A stretch of 64,000 nt of DNA from BRH-c54 sp965284565 (GTDB taxonomy: Bacteria; Bacteroidota; Bacteroidia; Flavobacteriales_E; Vicingaceae), in contig OZ260100.1 in the NCBI GenBank assembly GCA_965284565.1, positions 2,666,001 through 2,730,000 of the forward strand. Direction: 5' to 3'. Shown here piece by piece: positions 20,001 through 29,774 of this stretch (position 1 is the first letter of the stretch; the number at the start of each line of letters is the position of its first letter). The position numbers were made by a program, and so were the translations under genes. Below the pieces are notes generated by a model. It had not been told where the DNA came from, ran no database searches, and saw nothing but the letters and a program-made list of their open reading frames with translations.

Positions 20001-21521
20001 CTAATGACTTATTGGTAGTAATTGTAGAATTTCTTCAACAAAATTTCGGTTATTAGATAATCGAGGTATTTTATGTTGTCCTCCTAGTTTATTATTAGAT
20101 TTTAACCATTGATAAAAAGTTCCTTGTTGGATGGACATAACTTCAGGAGGAGACAGAATAATATCTTTATAACGTTTGGCTTCATAATCTGAGTTGAGTT
20201 TTTTTAGTTCCTCATCTAATGTAAACGAAAAACTTAATAAGTTATCAGGTTTTTTTTCAAACTCTATTAGCCATTGGTGTCTGCCCGATTTTTTAGACTC
20301 AAAATATACAGGAGCAGCAGTAAATTCATTTATAATAGCATTGGTTTTTTCACATGCAATAGCAATGGCTTTTTCAGCATTATGTATCATTAATTCTTCG
20401 CCAAAAGCATTTATAAAGTGTTTTGTTCTTCCTATTACTTTAATTCTAAAGGGGGCTATAGATGTAAATTGAACAGTATCTCCTAATCTATAACGCCATA
20501 AACCTGCATTGGTACTAATTACCATTTCGTAAATTTTGTTTAACTCAACTTCCTCCAATGGGTAGGTTTTAGGATTGCTTTCTTCACTGTGTTCAATAGG
20601 AATAAACTCATAGAAAATTCCATAATCCAGCATTAACAACATTTCTTTAATATTAGATTGATCTTGAATACCAAAGTAGCCTTCAGAAGCATTATAACTT
20701 TCGTAATAATTCATGTGTTTAGAAGGAATAATTTTTTCGAATTGTGTTTGGTAAGGAGAGAAATTTATTCCGCCATGCATATACAGTTCTAAATTAGGCC
20801 ACACATCTAATAAATTATCTGTTTTGTTGAGTTCTAAAATTCTTTTTAGTAGAGTTAGAGTCCATGAGGGAACGCCAGAAATGTTTGAAACATCTTCTTT
20901 AGAAGTGCTTATAGCCATTTTCTCAATTTTCTCTTCCCATTCTTCCATTAGAGCAATGGCTAACTCAGGAACTCTTCTAATTTCTACCCAAAATGGAAAG
21001 TTTTTCATGATGATGGCAGATAAATCGCCAAAATAAGAATCACCATTAAATTTATTCAGTTTACTGCTCCCTCCAACTACTAAAGTTTTACCTAAAATAA
21101 GTTTTGAATTTGGATGATTGTGATGATATATAGCTAATAAATCTTTTCCTCCTTTGTAATGACAGTTTTCTAAAGATTCTTTACTAACTGGGATAAATTT
21201 ACTTTTACCTGTAGATGTGCCAGATGATTTTGCAAACCATTTAATTTCTGAGGGCCATAAAATATTTTGTTCACCATTTTTAATTCTAGAAACAAGAGGT
21301 TCTATATCTTCATAAGATTGAAGCGGAACATTATTAATATATTTTTCATAATTATTGATGTTTTTATAATCGTGTTGCTTTCCCCATTCTGTATTTTTAG
21401 CATCAATTAATAATCTAGAAAGTAATTCATGTTGAACATTAATAGGGTATTTCATAAACAACTCCATTTGATGGATACGTTTTTTTATAAACCATGAAAA
21501 AACAGAGTTGATTATTTCCAT
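20001..21521 (-). CDS. GH3 auxin-responsive-promoter family protein (acyl-adenylate/amide synthetase fold)
   Basis: 506 residues. The ATP-binding signature SSGTSTGKSKFIP, the segment YNASEGYFG and the hinge region YRLGDTVQFT...GRTKHFINAFGEE place it in the GH3 superfamily. Plant members conjugate amino acids to jasmonate or auxin by way of an acyl-adenylate; bacterial members are common in Bacteroidota and their substrates are largely unknown. The catalytic phosphate-binding motifs look intact. It stands alone between two unrelated genes. Confidence 0.88.
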   Translation of the reverse strand: MEIINSVFSWFIKKRIHQMELFMKYPINVQHELLSRLLIDAKNTEWGKQHDYKNINNYEKYINNVPLQSYEDIEPLVSRIKNGEQNILWPSEIKWFAKSSGTSTGKSKFIPVSKESLENCHYKGGKDLLAIYHHNHPNSKLILGKTLVVGGSSKLNKFNGDSYFGDLSAIIMKNFPFWVEIRRVPELAIALMEEWEEKIEKMAISTSKEDVSNISGVPSWTLTLLKRILELNKTDNLLDVWPNLELYMHGGINFSPYQTQFEKIIPSKHMNYYESYNASEGYFGIQDQSNIKEMLLMLDYGIFYEFIPIEHSEESNPKTYPLEEVELNKIYEMVISTNAGLWRYRLGDTVQFTSIAPFRIKVIGRTKHFINAFGEELMIHNAEKAIAIACEKTNAIINEFTAAPVYFESKKSGRHQWLIEFEKKPDNLLSFSFTLDEELKKLNSDYEAKRYKDIILSPPEVMSIQQGTFYQWLKSNNKLGGQHKIPRLSNNRNFVEEILQLLPISH

Positions 21522-21628
21522 AACATTTAGTGTTCAAAATCAATGTTATAAAAGTATAAATTTTTTTTAAGAAAAATAGATGGAGTTAAAATAATGTATT
21601 GTTAAGTTTTTTATACTAAATGAGATAA

Positions 21629-21862
21629 TTAAACTAATTCTTTCTTACTCAAATAATAAATATTGATAATGATGATGGCTACATTGGTAATAATAATCGG
21701 CCATGAAAAACCTAATAAAAAGCCATAAGCAACAAACAGAGTGCAACCAAGTGTGTTAATAATTCTAAGACTTCTCATTTTTTTCATTAAGAAAGAGAAA
21801 AGCACTAAAAAAGAAGCCAAATAACCGATAAATTCGGTTGCATTAATACCTAAGTTTTCCAT
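21629..21862 (-). CDS. small inner-membrane protein, YgjV-like
   Basis: 77 residues with three hydrophobic helices, about 10-27, 32-50 and 53-70. The pattern GYLASFLVLFSFLMKKM...NTLGC and the ending NIYYLSKK match the small YgjV-like membrane proteins often found in Bacteroidota. No function is known. It starts 3 nt after the lhgO stop, so the two genes are co-transcribed. Confidence 0.7.
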   Translation of the reverse strand: MENLGINATEFIGYLASFLVLFSFLMKKMRSLRIINTLGCTLFVAYGFLLGFSWPIIITNVAIIIINIYYLSKKELV

Positions 21863-21865
21863 TGT

Positions 21866-23092
21866 TTATGAGAGTTTAAAATGTGTTGTTGCCATATTGC
21901 AAATTTCATCCCCAATTGATAAACAAGCTGTTGCAGCTGGAGAAGGGGCGTTTAAAACGTGTATGCTTTTATTTTTGTATTCAATTCTAAAATCATCTCT
22001 AGTATCACCATCCTGACTTAGTAACATAGCTCTAACACCTGCTCTTCCAGGTTTTATATCATCCATTGTAAGAGATGGAATCATACGTTGCAAGGTTTTT
22101 AAAAATAACTTTTTAGAAAAAGCTCTTCGGTATTCATCAAGTGCAAACATTGGGTTTTTGAATAATAACCTCCATGTTCCACAGTAGGTTAAGGCATCCC
22201 ATGTATCTCTTAAACTAAAATCTGTTTTTCCGTAGCCTTCTCGCTTAAAAGTCATAACAGCATTTGGACCACATTCAATATCTCCAGTTACCATTCTGGT
22301 AAAGTGTACTCCCAAAAATGGAAATTTAGGATTAGGAATAGGGTAGATTAAGTTTTTTACTTTATGTTTAGCTTGCTCTGTAAGTTCGTAATAATCACCT
22401 CTAAAACCAACTACTTTTTCTTTTAAATCAACACCGTCTTTTTTAGCCAACCTGTCGGCTTGTAAGCCACCGCAAAAAATCATATTTTTAGTGATGTAGC
22501 TATTTTTTGAAGTATTTACTTTAGTAGTAGCAGCATCATTTTTATTATAAGAAAGCACTTCTTCGCCCAACACAATTTTACTTTTGGATTGAATTTCAGT
22601 AACCAATTCAGCCATTTTTTCAGTAGCAGCTCTAAAATCAATAATTCCGGTACAAGGCACCCAAATTCCGGCTATTCCTTTTACATGAGGTTCAATTTCT
22701 TTCAGTTTTTTGGCATCTATTTTTTCTATTCCTTCAGTATTATTGGCTAATCCATTTTCAAAAATCTTATCCATGTAATCCAATTCACTTTCATCAACAG
22801 CAACTACTACTTTTCCGCAAACATCATGTTTGATATTATACTTTTGAGCAAAAGCTACTAGCTGCTTTCGTCCATTAACACAAGTTTTTGCTTTAGTAGA
22901 TCCTGGTTTGTAATATAATCCAGAATGGATTACTCCAGAATTATTTCCTGTTTGATGATCAGCTAACCTAGGCTCTTTTTCTATCAGTAAAATTTTATAA
23001 GAAGGATATTTTAATTGAATTTTATAAGCAGTTGCAGCTCCAACAATTCCTCCACCTACAATGGTAATGTCGTATATTTCTTGAGTTGACAT
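21866..23092 (-). CDS. lhgO: L-2-hydroxyglutarate oxidase
   Basis: FAD-dependent oxidase that recycles L-2-hydroxyglutarate to 2-oxoglutarate. 408 residues, usual length. FAD motif TIVGGGIVGAATAY at the N-terminus, then HQTGNNSGVIHSGLYY and KPGSTKAKTC, characteristic of LhgO, and the C-terminal ending PSPAATACLSIG. Followed 3 nt later by a small membrane protein gene. It is divergent from the aminotransferase gene at 23293. Confidence 0.93.
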   Translation of the reverse strand: MSTQEIYDITIVGGGIVGAATAYKIQLKYPSYKILLIEKEPRLADHQTGNNSGVIHSGLYYKPGSTKAKTCVNGRKQLVAFAQKYNIKHDVCGKVVVAVDESELDYMDKIFENGLANNTEGIEKIDAKKLKEIEPHVKGIAGIWVPCTGIIDFRAATEKMAELVTEIQSKSKIVLGEEVLSYNKNDAATTKVNTSKNSYITKNMIFCGGLQADRLAKKDGVDLKEKVVGFRGDYYELTEQAKHKVKNLIYPIPNPKFPFLGVHFTRMVTGDIECGPNAVMTFKREGYGKTDFSLRDTWDALTYCGTWRLLFKNPMFALDEYRRAFSKKLFLKTLQRMIPSLTMDDIKPGRAGVRAMLLSQDGDTRDDFRIEYKNKSIHVLNAPSPAATACLSIGDEICNMATTHFKLS

Positions 23093-23292
23093 GGTTTAGA
23101 AATTCATATTAATTATGAGTGCGAAAGTATCAACATTTTTTTGCTTGGAGTAATATTTTAAAGATTATTTAAATTAGTTTTTACAAGATATAAGGTTCTT
23201 AACATAGTGTTAATAAATTGTCCTGTTATTTTTTGAGTTTTGTCTGAATTTCAACTGATTGTTTTTCTAATTTCGTTTTTATTTATAAAACT

Positions 23293-24576
23293 ATGGAACA
23301 GACTCAAAATATGGTAAATAACAAAGTATCAGTAATGGCTGAAAACCTTATTGGTTCAGAGATTATTAAATTAGCCGGAGAAGTAAAGGCAAAAATTGCT
23401 CAAGGTGAAAAGATTTATAACCTTACTATTGGAGATTTTAATCCTTCGCTTTTTCCCATACCTACAGCTTTAAAAAATGAAATTGTTGAAGCCTATGTAA
23501 ATAACGAGACGAATTATCCTGCTGCTAATGGAGTGGAAGAGTTGAGAGTTCAAGTAGCAGATTTTTTAAAAACTAGACAAGGCTTAGATTATTCGCCAAA
23601 CAGTATTTTAATATCTGGTGGAGCAAGACCATTAATTTATGCTTTATATCAAACCGTTATAGATAAAAATGATACGGTATTATTTCCTGTTCCATCATGG
23701 AATAATAATCATTACTCGCACCTTTCTGGAGCTAAGCAACAAATTATTGAAACTAAGCCAGAGAATGATTTTATGCCTACAGCTGCGGAGCTAAAACCAT
23801 ATATAAAAGAGGCAACAATGATTGCATTATGTTCTCCGTTAAACCCAACGGGAACTACTTTCACAAAAGAAGGTTTGGCAGAAATTTGCCAATTGGTGTT
23901 GGAAGAAAACCAAAGAAGAGGAGCAGACGAAAAACCATTGTACTTACTTTTTGATCAAATTTATTGGGTATTAACGTATGGAGAAACTCAACATTTTAAT
24001 CCAGTTTCTTTATTTCCAGAAATGAGAGATTACACCATTTATATTGATGGAATTTCAAAAGCTTTTGCAGCAACAGGCGTTAGAGTTGGTTGGGCTTTCG
24101 GTCCACAAAAAGTAATGGATAAAATGAGAGCTATTTTAAGTCATGTCGGAGCATGGTCGCCAAAAGCAGAGCAAGTAGCTACAGCTAATTTCTTAGCTAA
24201 TAAAGCTGAAGTGGATGAATATCTTCATGCTTTTAAGAAAAACATCCACAAAAGATTGGATGCTTTTTATATAGGAATGACAAAGTTAAAAGCCAAAGGT
24301 TATCATGTTGATGCAATTCCACCACAAGCTGCAATTTATTTAACCGTTAAGTTTGATTTAGTTGGTAAAACTACAGCAAATGGTCATGTTTTGGAAAACA
24401 TTGCAGATGTTACCGCTTATTTATTAAATAAAGCCCACATTGCTATTGTGCCTTTTTATGCATTTGGAACATCGCCTTCATCACCATGGTACAGACTTTC
24501 TGTTGGGACAGCAGATTATAATGAGATTGACGCTATGTTTATTTTAATAGAAAAAGCATTAGAAGAACTTCATTAA
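23293..24576 (+). CDS. PLP-dependent aminotransferase, class I/II
   Basis: 427 residues. PLP-binding features: SGGARPLIYAL, CSPLNPTGTTF, DQIYW and the Schiff-base Lys in DGISKAFAATGVRVGW. Belongs with the aspartate/alanine-type aminotransferases; the amino donor cannot be read from sequence. It has its own upstream region of 200 bp shared with the divergent lhgO; the sequence TAATTTCG at about 23271 resembles a Bacteroidota -7 box, with no well-spaced TTG. Confidence 0.93.
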   Translation: MEQTQNMVNNKVSVMAENLIGSEIIKLAGEVKAKIAQGEKIYNLTIGDFNPSLFPIPTALKNEIVEAYVNNETNYPAANGVEELRVQVADFLKTRQGLDYSPNSILISGGARPLIYALYQTVIDKNDTVLFPVPSWNNNHYSHLSGAKQQIIETKPENDFMPTAAELKPYIKEATMIALCSPLNPTGTTFTKEGLAEICQLVLEENQRRGADEKPLYLLFDQIYWVLTYGETQHFNPVSLFPEMRDYTIYIDGISKAFAATGVRVGWAFGPQKVMDKMRAILSHVGAWSPKAEQVATANFLANKAEVDEYLHAFKKNIHKRLDAFYIGMTKLKAKGYHVDAIPPQAAIYLTVKFDLVGKTTANGHVLENIADVTAYLLNKAHIAIVPFYAFGTSPSSPWYRLSVGTADYNEIDAMFILIEKALEELH

Positions 24577-24614
24577 ATAAAACGATTTAAAAAATAAATT
24601 ATTAACTTTGGTTT

Positions 24615-24842
24615 ATGTTTAGAAAAGGAATATCTATTTTATTAGCCATTTTGGTAGTGTTTTTCACCATTATGTCGCTATTAGCAATTTGGGACATTAT
24701 AGAAGTGGAACACATTATAAGAAAGAGCCTTAGCTCGTTGTTCCTTATTTTTGTTTCAGCTACAGTAATGCTGTTTATTTTTTCTGTTTTATACAAAGGC
24801 GGAGATGATAAAAATGTTAATCAAAACAATAATCCTCAATAA
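24615..24842 (+). CDS. small membrane protein, unknown
   Basis: 75 residues with two hydrophobic helices (about 5-25 and 40-60) and a polar tail GGDDKNVNQNNNPQ. A perfect TAACTTTG box (24603-24610) ends 5 nt before the ATG, so the transcript may have almost no leader; no good TTG box is visible upstream of it. It lies 38 nt after the aminotransferase gene. No family recognised. Confidence 0.6.
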   Translation: MFRKGISILLAILVVFFTIMSLLAIWDIIEVEHIIRKSLSSLFLIFVSATVMLFIFSVLYKGGDDKNVNQNNNPQ

Positions 24843-24846
24843 TTTT

Positions 24847-24875
24847 TTGATTTTTAAAATAAAATTGTAATTTCG
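24847..24875 (+). promoter_or_regulatory. candidate promoter of the ECF sigma factor gene
   Basis: TTG at 24847-24849, an 18-nt spacer and TAATTTCG at 24868-24875, one base off the Bacteroidota -7 consensus TAnnTTTG. It would give a leader of about 150 nt before the ATG at 25034. Confidence 0.45.
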
Positions 24876-25019
24876 TAACCCTTGTAACTTTATTAAATTA
24901 TTTCCGTTAAGGAAACTTGTAAATAAAAAAATATATCGCCTATAAGTAATATCTACTCTTTTTTATAAAAACTTTTTTTTGAAACACTTTTCAATAAGAG
25001 TTAATTATTAACCAAAGAA

Positions 25020-25028
25020 AAAGGAGAG
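25020..25028 (+). promoter_or_regulatory. unusual strong ribosome binding site
   Basis: AAGGAGAG lies 5-6 nt before the ATG of the sigma factor gene and fixes this start. Almost no other gene of the window has a recognisable Shine-Dalgarno, as is usual in Bacteroidota. Confidence 0.65.
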
Positions 25029-25033
25029 ATATT

Positions 25034-25621
25034 ATGCAATTATCAAACTTCACAGAAAAACAATTGGTACAAGCTTACCTTAAAGGTAACGAATCTGCCA
25101 TTGAAGAACTTATTAAGAGACATAAAAGTGCTGTATTTACATACATCATTTGCAAAGTTAGAAATGAAGCGCTTGCAGAAGATATCTTTCAAGATACTTT
25201 TATTAAAGTAATTAATACCATTAAACGTAAAAAATATAATGATGAAGGTAAGTTTTTACCATGGGTAATGCGTATTGCACATAATCTTATTGTAGATCAT
25301 TACAGAAAAAGTAATAGAATGAACACTACTACAGGTGGTGAAAATTTTGATATTTTTGATATAATTCAAAATACAGATAAAAATGTTGAGCAACAAATGG
25401 AGAAGAAACAAACCTTAGAAGATGTTAAAGGTTTGATTAAGTATTTGCCAGACGACCAAAAAGAAGTGTTGATGATGCGTATGTATTTTGATATGAGTTT
25501 TAAAGAAATCTCTGAATCTACCAATGTTAGTATTAATACCGCTTTGGGAAGAATGCGATATGCTTTAATTAACCTTAGAAAAATGATAGAAGAGAATAAT
25601 TTAAATATCTCTATTCACTAA
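25034..25621 (+). CDS. RNA polymerase sigma factor, sigma-70 family, ECF type
   Basis: 195 residues. Region 2 is visible in ELIKRHKSAVFTYI, EDIFQDTFIKV and FLPWVMRIAHNLIVDHYRK. Region 4 is LPDDQKEVLMMRMYFDMSFKEISE with a helix-turn-helix. No anti-sigma gene is adjacent. A clear Shine-Dalgarno (AAGGAGAG, 25020-25028) precedes the ATG, unusual in this window. The 3' end overlaps the convergent CpsB-like gene by 21 bp. Confidence 0.93.
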   Translation: MQLSNFTEKQLVQAYLKGNESAIEELIKRHKSAVFTYIICKVRNEALAEDIFQDTFIKVINTIKRKKYNDEGKFLPWVMRIAHNLIVDHYRKSNRMNTTTGGENFDIFDIIQNTDKNVEQQMEKKQTLEDVKGLIKYLPDDQKEVLMMRMYFDMSFKEISESTNVSINTALGRMRYALINLRKMIEENNLNISIH

Positions 25622-26344
25622 TTGATTGTTGTTGGCTAGCAGATTGAAGTATTTAGAGTTGGCATGTTTCTCTAAAATAGCTAGGTGTTCAATTTTATGA
25701 CAATCTGTTCCAACAAGGTCAACCAAACCAGCATCAACCATTCGTTCAGCTATCTTTTTAGTTTCTGGAGAATAATGCCCAGTTAATGATAGTAAATTTA
25801 ACTGAAGTAATATCCCTTTAGCTTTTAGCTCTTCGTATTTTTCAAAATTTTTATACCAGTAACTATATCGCTCTGGGTGAGCTAAAATAGGTTTATACCC
25901 CTGAGTTTGAAATTTAAAAACAATTTCCTGGAAATTTTGAGGCTCTTGCATAAATGGCAGTTCAAACAAAACATGATTATTTCCAAAAGTAAGCAGTTGT
26001 TTATCGTCAATTATTTTTTCTAAGCCATCATCTAAATTATATTCCGCAGCAGCTTCAATTTCAATAGAAATATTTAAACGTGTTAGTTCAGCTCTTAATT
26101 TCTCTAATCCACTTAAAATAATTTCGGGAGTATTTTTATAATAATCGCACATTATGTGTGGAGTAGTAATAATTTTTTGATAGCCCAAGCTTTTAAAAGT
26201 TCTAATAATTTCAATAGATTGTTCTAAAGATTGAGAGCCATCATCAATACCAGGAATTAAATGCGAGTGCATATCGGTTTTAAACACCGAAAAATCTATG
26301 ACTGGAAATTGTTCTTTGTTAAATATTTTTTTGAAAAAGTTCAA
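25601..26344 (-). CDS. CpsB/YwqE-type tyrosine-protein phosphatase (PHP domain)
   Basis: 247 residues. The PHP metal site begins DMHSHLIPGIDDGS and continues TTPHIM, LAHPERYSYW and GTDCHK, the manganese-dependent phosphatase signature. Such proteins dephosphorylate the tyrosine kinase that controls polysaccharide polymerisation and export. It is the last gene of the nucleotide-sugar operon, 43 nt after the epimerase, which fits that role. Overlaps the sigma factor gene tail to tail by 21 bp. Confidence 0.88.
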   Translation of the reverse strand: MNFFKKIFNKEQFPVIDFSVFKTDMHSHLIPGIDDGSQSLEQSIEIIRTFKSLGYQKIITTPHIMCDYYKNTPEIILSGLEKLRAELTRLNISIEIEAAAEYNLDDGLEKIIDDKQLLTFGNNHVLFELPFMQEPQNFQEIVFKFQTQGYKPILAHPERYSYWYKNFEKYEELKAKGILLQLNLLSLTGHYSPETKKIAERMVDAGLVDLVGTDCHKIEHLAILEKHANSKYFNLLANNNQLVNRDI

Positions 26345-26387
26345 TGTCTGAGATTTGTTAATTGGAATTTTTCAAATTTACACATTT

Positions 26388-27377
26388 TCAAATTGCCACA
26401 TTATCCTTAAACCAATCTATGGTTATTTTCAAGCCTTCATCAATAGAAAAAGAAGGATGGTAATCAATTAACTTTTCAGCAAGAGTAATGTCTGCCAAAG
26501 AATCTTTTACATCTCCTAAACGAGCTTCACGGTAAATAGGGTCAACTTTATTACCAACAATGTTACGAATTTTAAAAAACAAATCATTTATGGTGGTTTT
26601 ACCTCCAAAAGCAACATTCATTACTTTTCCTTTTACATCTTTTTCGGTAAAAAGAGCTTTAATGTTTGCCTGAACTACATTTTCTACAAAAGTAAAGTCT
26701 CTGCTTTGTTCGCCATCTCCATTAATAAAAGGAGATTCATTTTTTAAAACAGCATCCATAAACAAAGGAATTGCAGCAGCATAAGGTCCGTTTGGACTTT
26801 GGTTAGGGCCAAAAACATTAAAATAACGTAATCCAACTACATCTAGCCCATAGGTTAATGCAAAAACATTGGCATATAATTCTTTGGTTCTTTTACTAAC
26901 TGCATAAGGAGAAAGCTGTGTACCTATTCTTTCTTCTACCTTGGGTAATTCTTTACTATCTCCATAAACAGAAGAAGAGCTTGCAAAAACAATACGTTTA
27001 ACCTTGCTATCTTTTGCTGCAGTAAGGACGTTTAAAAAACCAGTAGCATTAGCTTCATGAGTTGCTAAAGGGTTTTCAATACTTCTTGGTACCGACCCTA
27101 AAGCAGCTTGGTGAGAGATGTAATCAATTCCTTGAACAACTTTTTTACAGGTTTCAAAATTGGTAATATCTCCTTCAATAAATTCAAAATTAGATAAGTC
27201 AATAAATTTTTTAATGTTTTTTTTGTAGCCGTTAGAAAGGTTATCCAATACAACTACTTTTCCTGCGTTATGTTTGATTAAGTATTCAACTAAGTTAGAA
27301 CCTATAAACCCAGCTCCACCTGTAACTAAAAAACTGAATTTGGAAATGTCTATGTTATGAAAAGCGTTTTGATACAT
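26388..27377 (-). CDS. NAD-dependent UDP-sugar 4-epimerase (WbpP-like SDR)
   Basis: 329 residues of the extended SDR family: TGGAGFIGSNLVEYL (NAD), ASSSSVYGDS and the catalytic YAVSK. Closest in pattern to UDP-N-acetylglucosamine 4-epimerases of the WbpP/TviC group. It lies 8 nt after rfbB in the polysaccharide operon. Whether the substrate is the acetylated sugar or its uronic acid is not decided by the sequence alone. Confidence 0.85.
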   Translation of the reverse strand: MYQNAFHNIDISKFSFLVTGGAGFIGSNLVEYLIKHNAGKVVVLDNLSNGYKKNIKKFIDLSNFEFIEGDITNFETCKKVVQGIDYISHQAALGSVPRSIENPLATHEANATGFLNVLTAAKDSKVKRIVFASSSSVYGDSKELPKVEERIGTQLSPYAVSKRTKELYANVFALTYGLDVVGLRYFNVFGPNQSPNGPYAAAIPLFMDAVLKNESPFINGDGEQSRDFTFVENVVQANIKALFTEKDVKGKVMNVAFGGKTTINDLFFKIRNIVGNKVDPIYREARLGDVKDSLADITLAEKLIDYHPSFSIDEGLKITIDWFKDNVAI

Positions 27378-27385
27378 TTTTCAGG

Positions 27386-28441
27386 TTAACGTTTTTCGTA
27401 CTGCTGTTCGTAATAATTTTGATAAGCTCCAGAAGTTACATTGTTCAACCAATCTTCGTTATTTAAATACCAATCTACAGTTTTCTCTATACCTTCTTCA
27501 AACTGAAGAGAAGGTTTCCAACCTAATTCTTTTTGTAATTTGGAAGCATCAATGGCATAACGCATATCATGTCCGGCTCTGTCTTTTACGTAAGTAATTA
27601 AATTTTCTGAAGTTCCTATTTCACGATTTAACTTTTTGTCCATTACCTTACAAATCACCTTTATCAAATCGATATTTTTCCATTCGTTATGTCCACCAAT
27701 GTTATAAGTTTCACCAATTTTTGCTTGATGAAAAATAACATCAATCGCTCTAGCATGGTCTTCTACCCAAAGCCAATCTCTAATATTTTCGCCTTTTCCG
27801 TAAACAGGTAATGGTTTGTTATTTTTAATATTATGAATGAAAAGTGGAATTAACTTTTCGGGAAATTGATGTGAACCGTAATTGTTAGAACAGTTGGAAA
27901 TAACCATTGGTAATCCGTAAGTGTGGTAATAAGCTCTAACCAAATGGTCGGAGCTAGCTTTTGAAGCAGAGTAGGGGCTGCGAGGGTCGTAAGAAGTGGT
28001 TTCCTCAAACATTCCTTCACTTCCTAAACTCCCATATACTTCATCAGTTGAGACGTGGTAGAAAAGTTTTGATGATAAATCAATCCAATTTGCTTTAGCT
28101 GCGTTAAGTAAATTAGCTGTTCCAACAATATTGGTCATGATAAAATCCATCGGACTAGCAATAGAACGATCAACATGCGATTCTGCTGCTAAATGAATTA
28201 CAGCATCAAATTGATATTTTTGAAATAACTGATGAATAAAATCAGCATCAACAATATCACCTTTAATGAATTTGTAATTAGGAGCATTTTCTATATCTGT
28301 AAGGTTAGCTAAATTACCAGCATAGGTTAATTTATCCAGGTTCAATATGTTGTAATCAGGGTATTTATTTACAAATAATCTGACTAAATGCGAACCAATG
28401 AATCCGGCTCCTCCTGTTATTAATATGTTTTTTTGTTTCAT
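27386..28441 (-). CDS. rfbB: dTDP-glucose 4,6-dehydratase
   Basis: 351 residues. TGGAGFIGSHLVRLF, HVSTDEVYGSLG (catalytic Asp-Glu pair after Thr) and YSASKASSDH are the RmlB signature. It makes dTDP-4-keto-6-deoxyglucose for rhamnose or related deoxysugars. RmlA, RmlC and RmlD are not in this window. In the operon between the nucleotide-sugar dehydrogenase and the epimerase. Confidence 0.95.
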   Translation of the reverse strand: MKQKNILITGGAGFIGSHLVRLFVNKYPDYNILNLDKLTYAGNLANLTDIENAPNYKFIKGDIVDADFIHQLFQKYQFDAVIHLAAESHVDRSIASPMDFIMTNIVGTANLLNAAKANWIDLSSKLFYHVSTDEVYGSLGSEGMFEETTSYDPRSPYSASKASSDHLVRAYYHTYGLPMVISNCSNNYGSHQFPEKLIPLFIHNIKNNKPLPVYGKGENIRDWLWVEDHARAIDVIFHQAKIGETYNIGGHNEWKNIDLIKVICKVMDKKLNREIGTSENLITYVKDRAGHDMRYAIDASKLQKELGWKPSLQFEEGIEKTVDWYLNNEDWLNNVTSGAYQNYYEQQYEKR

Positions 28442-28478
28442 GTTTTGAGTTTCAAATTAAACTCGGAACTTTGAACTT

Positions 28479-29774
28479 TTATAAGCTCCAATAAGTCAAT
28501 TCTTTAATTTTTCCTCTGTAGATTCCTTTAATATCAACAATTACAGGTTTTTCTTTTGTAATTGATTTAAAATAAGCTTCATCTAAATTCAAATATTCTT
28601 TGTGATTAACAGCAATATAAACAGCATCATAATCATTGCTAATCTTATCAACTAAGCCAAAACCATATTCTTCTTTTAATGATTCAGAATCTGCATGAGG
28701 GTCAACCACTTCTACTTTTGCACCAAATGAAATTAATTCATTTATTACATCGCATACTTTAGAGTTTCTAATATCACTTACATCTTCTTTAAAAGTTGCA
28801 CCCATTACCAATACTTTTGATTCGCTAATGTGTTTACCTTGAGCTATAATTTTTTTAACGGTTTGTTTAGCTGTATAAGCTCCCATAGAATCGTTTACAA
28901 ATCGTCCAGCATTAATAATTTGAGCGTGATAACCTAATTCTTTAGCTTTATAGGTTAAATAATATGGATCAACACCAATACAGTGTCCGCCAACTAAACC
29001 TGGGAAAAATTTTAAGAAATTCCATTTAGTTCCTGCCGCTTCTAAAACATCGTATGTGTTTATGCCCATTTTATTGAAGATTATAGAAAGTTCATTTACC
29101 AAGGCAATATTTAAATCTCTTTGAGTGTTTTCTATAATTTTAGCAGCTTCGGCAACTTTTATAGATGCAGCTCTATGAACTCCAGCTGTTACAACACTTT
29201 CGTAAACTTTAGCAATTTCTTCTAACGATTCAGCACAACAACCAGAAACTACTTTAGTAACATTTGTTAAAGTATGCGTGGTATCTCCTGGGTTTATTCT
29301 TTCAGGAGAGTAGCCTATCATAAAGTCATCTCTAAATTTTAATTCCGATACTTCTTCCAATACAGGAATACAGTCTTCTTCGGTACAACCTGGATAAACA
29401 GTAGATTCATACACAACATAATCGCCTTTTTTCAATACTTGCCCAACTGTTTTAGATGCTCCAATAAGTGGAGATAAATCTGGTAACTTATGAGAATTGA
29501 TTGGTGTAGGAACAGCAACCACAAAAAAAGTAACGTCCTTTAAATCGTTTAAATCTGCTGTAAAATGAATGTCACAATCCTCAAAAGCAGATGCTTCCAA
29601 TTCTTCACTAGGGTCGATATTATTACGCATCATATCCACTCTTTTTTGGTTGATATCAAAACCAACAACTTTCATTTTTCTAGCAAACTCAAGAGCTATA
29701 GGCAAACCTACATATCCTAGCCCAATAACGGCTATTTTAGTTTCTTTATTAATTAGCTTATTGTAAATACTCAT
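28479..29774 (-). CDS. nucleotide sugar dehydrogenase (UDP-HexNAc 6-dehydrogenase, WbpO/TviB type)
   Basis: 431 residues. NAD site VIGLGYVGLPIAL, VPTP motif, and the catalytic Cys in GGHCIGVDPYYL, then GATFKEDVSDIRNS. It oxidises C6 of a UDP-N-acetylhexosamine to the uronic acid. With the oxidoreductase and acetyltransferase upstream it suggests a 2,3-diamino-2,3-dideoxyuronic acid branch. The intergenic stretch 29775-29863 upstream holds a small inverted repeat (TTGAAG...CTTCAA) but no gene. Confidence 0.9.
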   Translation of the reverse strand: MSIYNKLINKETKIAVIGLGYVGLPIALEFARKMKVVGFDINQKRVDMMRNNIDPSEELEASAFEDCDIHFTADLNDLKDVTFFVVAVPTPINSHKLPDLSPLIGASKTVGQVLKKGDYVVYESTVYPGCTEEDCIPVLEEVSELKFRDDFMIGYSPERINPGDTTHTLTNVTKVVSGCCAESLEEIAKVYESVVTAGVHRAASIKVAEAAKIIENTQRDLNIALVNELSIIFNKMGINTYDVLEAAGTKWNFLKFFPGLVGGHCIGVDPYYLTYKAKELGYHAQIINAGRFVNDSMGAYTAKQTVKKIIAQGKHISESKVLVMGATFKEDVSDIRNSKVCDVINELISFGAKVEVVDPHADSESLKEEYGFGLVDKISNDYDAVYIAVNHKEYLNLDEAYFKSITKEKPVIVDIKGIYRGKIKELTYWSL

